From Alphaproteobacteria bacterium (lineage in GTDB: Bacteria > Pseudomonadota > Alphaproteobacteria > Caulobacterales > Aquidulcibacteraceae), in contig WGOB01000021.1 in NCBI GenBank assembly GCA_016124255.1, positions 1-36,607 of the forward strand: a DNA stretch of 36,607 bases, written 5' to 3'. Positions 34,591 to 36,607 of the stretch are shown here, one piece after another. The position numbers and the translations under genes are program-made. The notes beneath the pieces are model-generated. The model ran no database searches and had not been told where the DNA came from. It saw only the letters and a program-made list of their open reading frames with translations. The first letter of the stretch is position 1; every line of letters begins with the position of its first letter.

Positions 34591-35283
34591 TCAGGCCTTG
34601 CCGACGCACACCTGCCTGAACCCCGCCGCCGCATACGCGATGATCCGCGGCTTCAGCGCCTCCACGTCGTCGCTGTGGCAGAGCCCGTCGCTGAGGCGAT
34701 CGATCCGCCCGGTTTCCGCCAGCGACAGCGTCAATGAGCCGGATAGAAAATTGTAGCTCCAGTAGAGATCTTCTTTCGAAGCCTCGGGCAGCGCGCGTGC
34801 AATAAGATCGATCAGGCGATGGATCACCGGATCGAAAGTGCGCGTCATCACTTCCCCGCCCCACGCGGTCGTGGCGTTCACCAGGCCGACAAGCGCAAAA
34901 TAATTCCGCCACCCCGGGCCGCCGTCCGCCAGCCGCGTCAGCACGGGCCTGAGGAACGCCTCGAGCGCGCCTTCCACGGTGACGCCGTCGCCTTCCCCCG
35001 CCTCGTAGGCGTTCATCGTCTCCATGCGCTCGGCGTTGATGATCTCCGCGCGCCGCATGAACACCGCGTCGAACAATTCTTTCTTGGAGCCGAAATAATA
35101 ATGGATGAGCGCAGTGTTGACCTGCGCGGTCGTCGCGACCTCCCGGACGGTGACGCCGTGAAATCCGTGCCGCGAAAACCGCTCCTCCGCGACGTCCAGA
35201 ATCGCCGCGCGCGCGTCCTTCTCCCGGCTGTCCTTTGCCGGGCGGCCCACCTTGGCTGTCGTCATGGCTTGACGCGCCTTCAT
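34591..35283 (-). CDS. TetR-family transcriptional repressor
   Basis: This 230-residue regulator uses ATG 35283, which has GGAG six bases upstream; ATGs at 35295 and 35265 are alternatives. The N-terminal helix-turn-helix (VTVREVATTAQVNTALIHYYF, shortened here to VREVA..VNTALIHYYF, about residues 44-64) is typical of TetR/AcrR. The ligand domain resembles the CecR/YbiH type. It lies downstream of the SDR dehydrogenase on the same strand (84-base gap), so it may control that gene. The inducer is unknown. Confidence 0.9.
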   Translation of the reverse strand: MKARQAMTTAKVGRPAKDSREKDARAAILDVAEERFSRHGFHGVTVREVATTAQVNTALIHYYFGSKKELFDAVFMRRAEIINAERMETMNAYEAGEGDGVTVEGALEAFLRPVLTRLADGGPGWRNYFALVGLVNATTAWGGEVMTRTFDPVIHRLIDLIARALPEASKEDLYWSYNFLSGSLTLSLAETGRIDRLSDGLCHSDDVEALKPRIIAYAAAGFRQVCVGKA

Positions 35284-35367
35284 GCCCGACTCCATTCAGC
35301 GCCGCGTCGAGACCATCCGCATGCGGATCAAGTGCGCGCCCGGACCTGCCCGCCGCCACCGCCTAAC

Positions 35368-36150
35368 CTAGCGCGGCGCCATGCGGATGGCGCCGTCGAG
35401 GCGCACGTCTTCGCCGTTGAAGTATTTGTTCTGGATCATCTCCAGCGCCAGCGACGCGTACTCCACCGGGTCGCCGAGCCGCTTGGGGAACGGCACTTGC
35501 GCGCCGAGCGCGTCCTTCACGTTCTGCGGCGCCGCCGCCAGCAGCGGCGTGTTGAAGATGCCCGGCAGGATGGTGTTGACGCGGATGCCTTCGCCGGAGA
35601 GATCGCGCGCGATCGGCAGCGTCATGCCGACGACGCCGCCCTTCGACGCCGAATAGGCCGCCTGCCCGATCTGCCCGTCCTCCGCCGCGACGCTCGCCGT
35701 GTTGACGATCGCGCCGCGATCCCCGTCCGGCAGCAGGTCGAGCGTGAGCATCCCGGCCGCGCTCTTGGCGATGCAGCGGAACGTGCCGACGAGATTGATC
35801 TGGATGATCATGTTGAACGCGTCGATCGGGAAATGCTTGATCTCGCCCGTTTCGCGCGCGCGCGAGGCGGTCTTGATCGCGTTGCCCGTGCCGGCGCAAT
35901 TCACCAGGATGCGCTCCTGCCCGTTCGCGGCGCGCGCCTTGGCGAACGCCTCGTCGATGCTGGCTTCGTCGGTGACGTTGGCCTTGCAGAACACCGAGCC
36001 GGTCTCGCTGGCGGACGCCTCGCCGGTCTTGTCGTTCATGTCGAAGATCGCGCACTTCACGCCCTTCGCGCGCAGCGCCTTGACCGTCGCCAACCCGAGG
36101 CCGGACGCGCCGCCGGTGACCACCGCGGCGATGTTCGAATTGAGCTCCAT
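35368..36150 (-). CDS. Short-chain dehydrogenase, type II 3-hydroxyacyl-CoA dehydrogenase-like
   Basis: This 260-residue SDR starts at ATG 36150 with AGGAGG upstream. The NAD-binding motif TGGASGLG (13-20) is followed by a DM acidic end of the second strand (about 37-38), NCAG (about 84-87), catalytic Ser in NTASVA (about 149-154) and Tyr-x-x-x-Lys in AYSASKGG (about 164-171). The sequence resembles 17-beta-HSD type 10/3-hydroxyacyl-CoA dehydrogenase, acting in fatty-acid or branched-chain breakdown with NAD. It precedes a TetR gene on the same strand. The exact substrate is uncertain. Confidence 0.9.
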   Translation of the reverse strand: MELNSNIAAVVTGGASGLGLATVKALRAKGVKCAIFDMNDKTGEASASETGSVFCKANVTDEASIDEAFAKARAANGQERILVNCAGTGNAIKTASRARETGEIKHFPIDAFNMIIQINLVGTFRCIAKSAAGMLTLDLLPDGDRGAIVNTASVAAEDGQIGQAAYSASKGGVVGMTLPIARDLSGEGIRVNTILPGIFNTPLLAAAPQNVKDALGAQVPFPKRLGDPVEYASLALEMIQNKYFNGEDVRLDGAIRMAPR

Positions 36151-36190
36151 CTTGTCCTCCTGATGCGCGCGAAACCCATGGCGCCGCACT

Positions 36191-36267
36191 CTAAAGCAAC
36201 GGACTTTAAATTCGACGCACGTTTGTGGCGGGCGGGGATCGAATTTAAAAGTCCAAAGTTGCTTTAG
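36191..36267. repeat. Palindromic intergenic element (CTAAAGC type), copy 2
   Basis: CTAAAGCAAC (36191-36200) pairs with GTTGCTTTAG (36258-36267). GGACTTTAAATTCGA (36201-36215) pairs with its near complement TCGAATTTAAAAGTCC (36239-36254) around a GC-rich loop. It lies downstream of the partial Pro-rich gene and upstream of the SDR gene, and may end transcription of the former. Confidence 0.75.
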
Positions 36268-36279
36268 AAACTTTTGAAT

Positions 36280-36357
36280 CTAAAGCGTCCTAGTGCGTCA
36301 AATGCGACCATCAGGTCGACCCAAAGCGTGAGTCGCATTTGACGCACGAAGCTTTAG
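36280..36357. repeat. Palindromic intergenic element (CTAAAGC type), copy 3
   Basis: CTAAAGC (36280-36286) pairs with GCTTTAG (36351-36357). A perfect 16-base inner arm GTGCGTCAAATGCGAC (36293-36308) pairs with GTCGCATTTGACGCAC (36332-36347). It follows copy 2 after 12 bases. Its inner AAATGCGAC block is shared with copy 1 at 11852-11860. Confidence 0.78.
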
Positions 36358-36400
36358 GCGCGGCGTGCGCGCTGTCGATTCCTGACGTTGCGTGATCGCC

Positions 36401-36607
36401 TCAAGGCTCGACGCGCAGGTCGCCCGGATCGCGGTTGCCGCGCGGCTCAGGGCGCGGCGCAACGGGCGGCGGCGGTGGGGGCGGCGCCGCGACCGGCGGC
36501 GGTGATGGCGGCGGCGGCGATGTCACGGCGACGGCGGGCGGCGGCGGCGGCGCGGCCGGAGGACGCCCCGTCGGCGCAGGGGGGTCAATCGTCGGCGCAG
36601 GACGCTG
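36401..36607 (-). CDS. C-terminal end of a proline-rich protein (partial)
   Basis: An open frame runs from the right edge to a TGA at 36401-36403 on the minus strand and has no start in the window. The 68 visible residues are Pro/Ala/Val-rich, with several runs of four to six Pro, and end in a polar stretch (PRGNRDPGDLRVEP). This looks like a disordered linker or tail of a cell-envelope protein. The codons are biased to CCG, and the reverse frame is Gly-rich, so the strand choice is moderately sure. The function cannot be told from this fragment. Confidence 0.5.
   Translation of the reverse strand, partial: QRPAPTIDPPAPTGRPPAAPPPPPAVAVTSPPPPSPPPVAAPPPPPPPVAPRPEPRGNRDPGDLRVEP

Noticed and set aside
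1-36607. rRNA or tRNA genes, riboswitches and replication origin boxes.
   Set aside because: No tRNA-like cloverleaf, rRNA-like stretch, recognisable aptamer or DnaA-box cluster was seen by eye; a covariance-model scan was not possible here.

Overview
The window is high-GC, gene-dense DNA from an alphaproteobacterium, most likely of the Caulobacterales/Hyphomonadaceae type. This is inferred from three things: the aroK-aroB-CorC gene order, the intergenic palindromes bounded by TAGAGCA or CTAAAGC, and a PetR-like regulator divergent from ilvE. No rRNA, tRNA, CRISPR array, transposase or prophage module was seen. Most genes look like stable chromosomal housekeeping genes.

Region 1 (1-7173) is an envelope polysaccharide segment: a Wzx-type flippase, a GT2 glycosyltransferase, a CapD/PseB-like nucleotide-sugar dehydratase and an O-antigen-ligase/Wzy-type polymerase. 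galU at 16937 supplies UDP-glucose. Two unrecognised membrane-protein genes (cassette 1, 2515-4444) interrupt this segment. Region 2 (7309-11838) holds two divergent lipoprotein proteases, an S41 peptidase and a SphB1/NalP-like subtilisin autotransporter, plus a small lipoprotein coupled to the S41 gene.

Region 3 (11953-17842) carries transketolase, a second copy of the unknown two-gene cassette (cassette 2, 14010-15547), a transaldolase/fructose-6-phosphate aldolase, a small membrane protein and galU. Region 4 (17843-25846) has a minus-strand run aroK-aroB-CorC-FAD reductase in which every junction is a 4-base start/stop overlap. Divergent from it are a small membrane protein, a secreted helical-repeat protein and xerD, followed by two small membrane proteins.

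Region 5 (25861-36607) is mixed metabolism: an M19 dipeptidase and a malyl-CoA-lyase-like enzyme, accA, epoxide hydrolase with a LysE exporter, ilvE, an orphan OmpR-type regulator with a DUF6940-like protein, a TetR regulator with an SDR dehydrogenase, and the end of a proline-rich gene.

The best candidate for an undescribed system is the duplicated cassette. Each copy encodes, in the same order, a long protein (TIR-like N-terminus, one membrane helix, long extracytoplasmic tail) and a second protein with the same N-terminal domain and membrane helix. All four N-termini align almost without gaps and share His8 and Asp12, matching the SHxxxD box of bacterial TIR domains, but most lack the catalytic Glu. 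A fifth small protein (16370-16690) shares the membrane segment.
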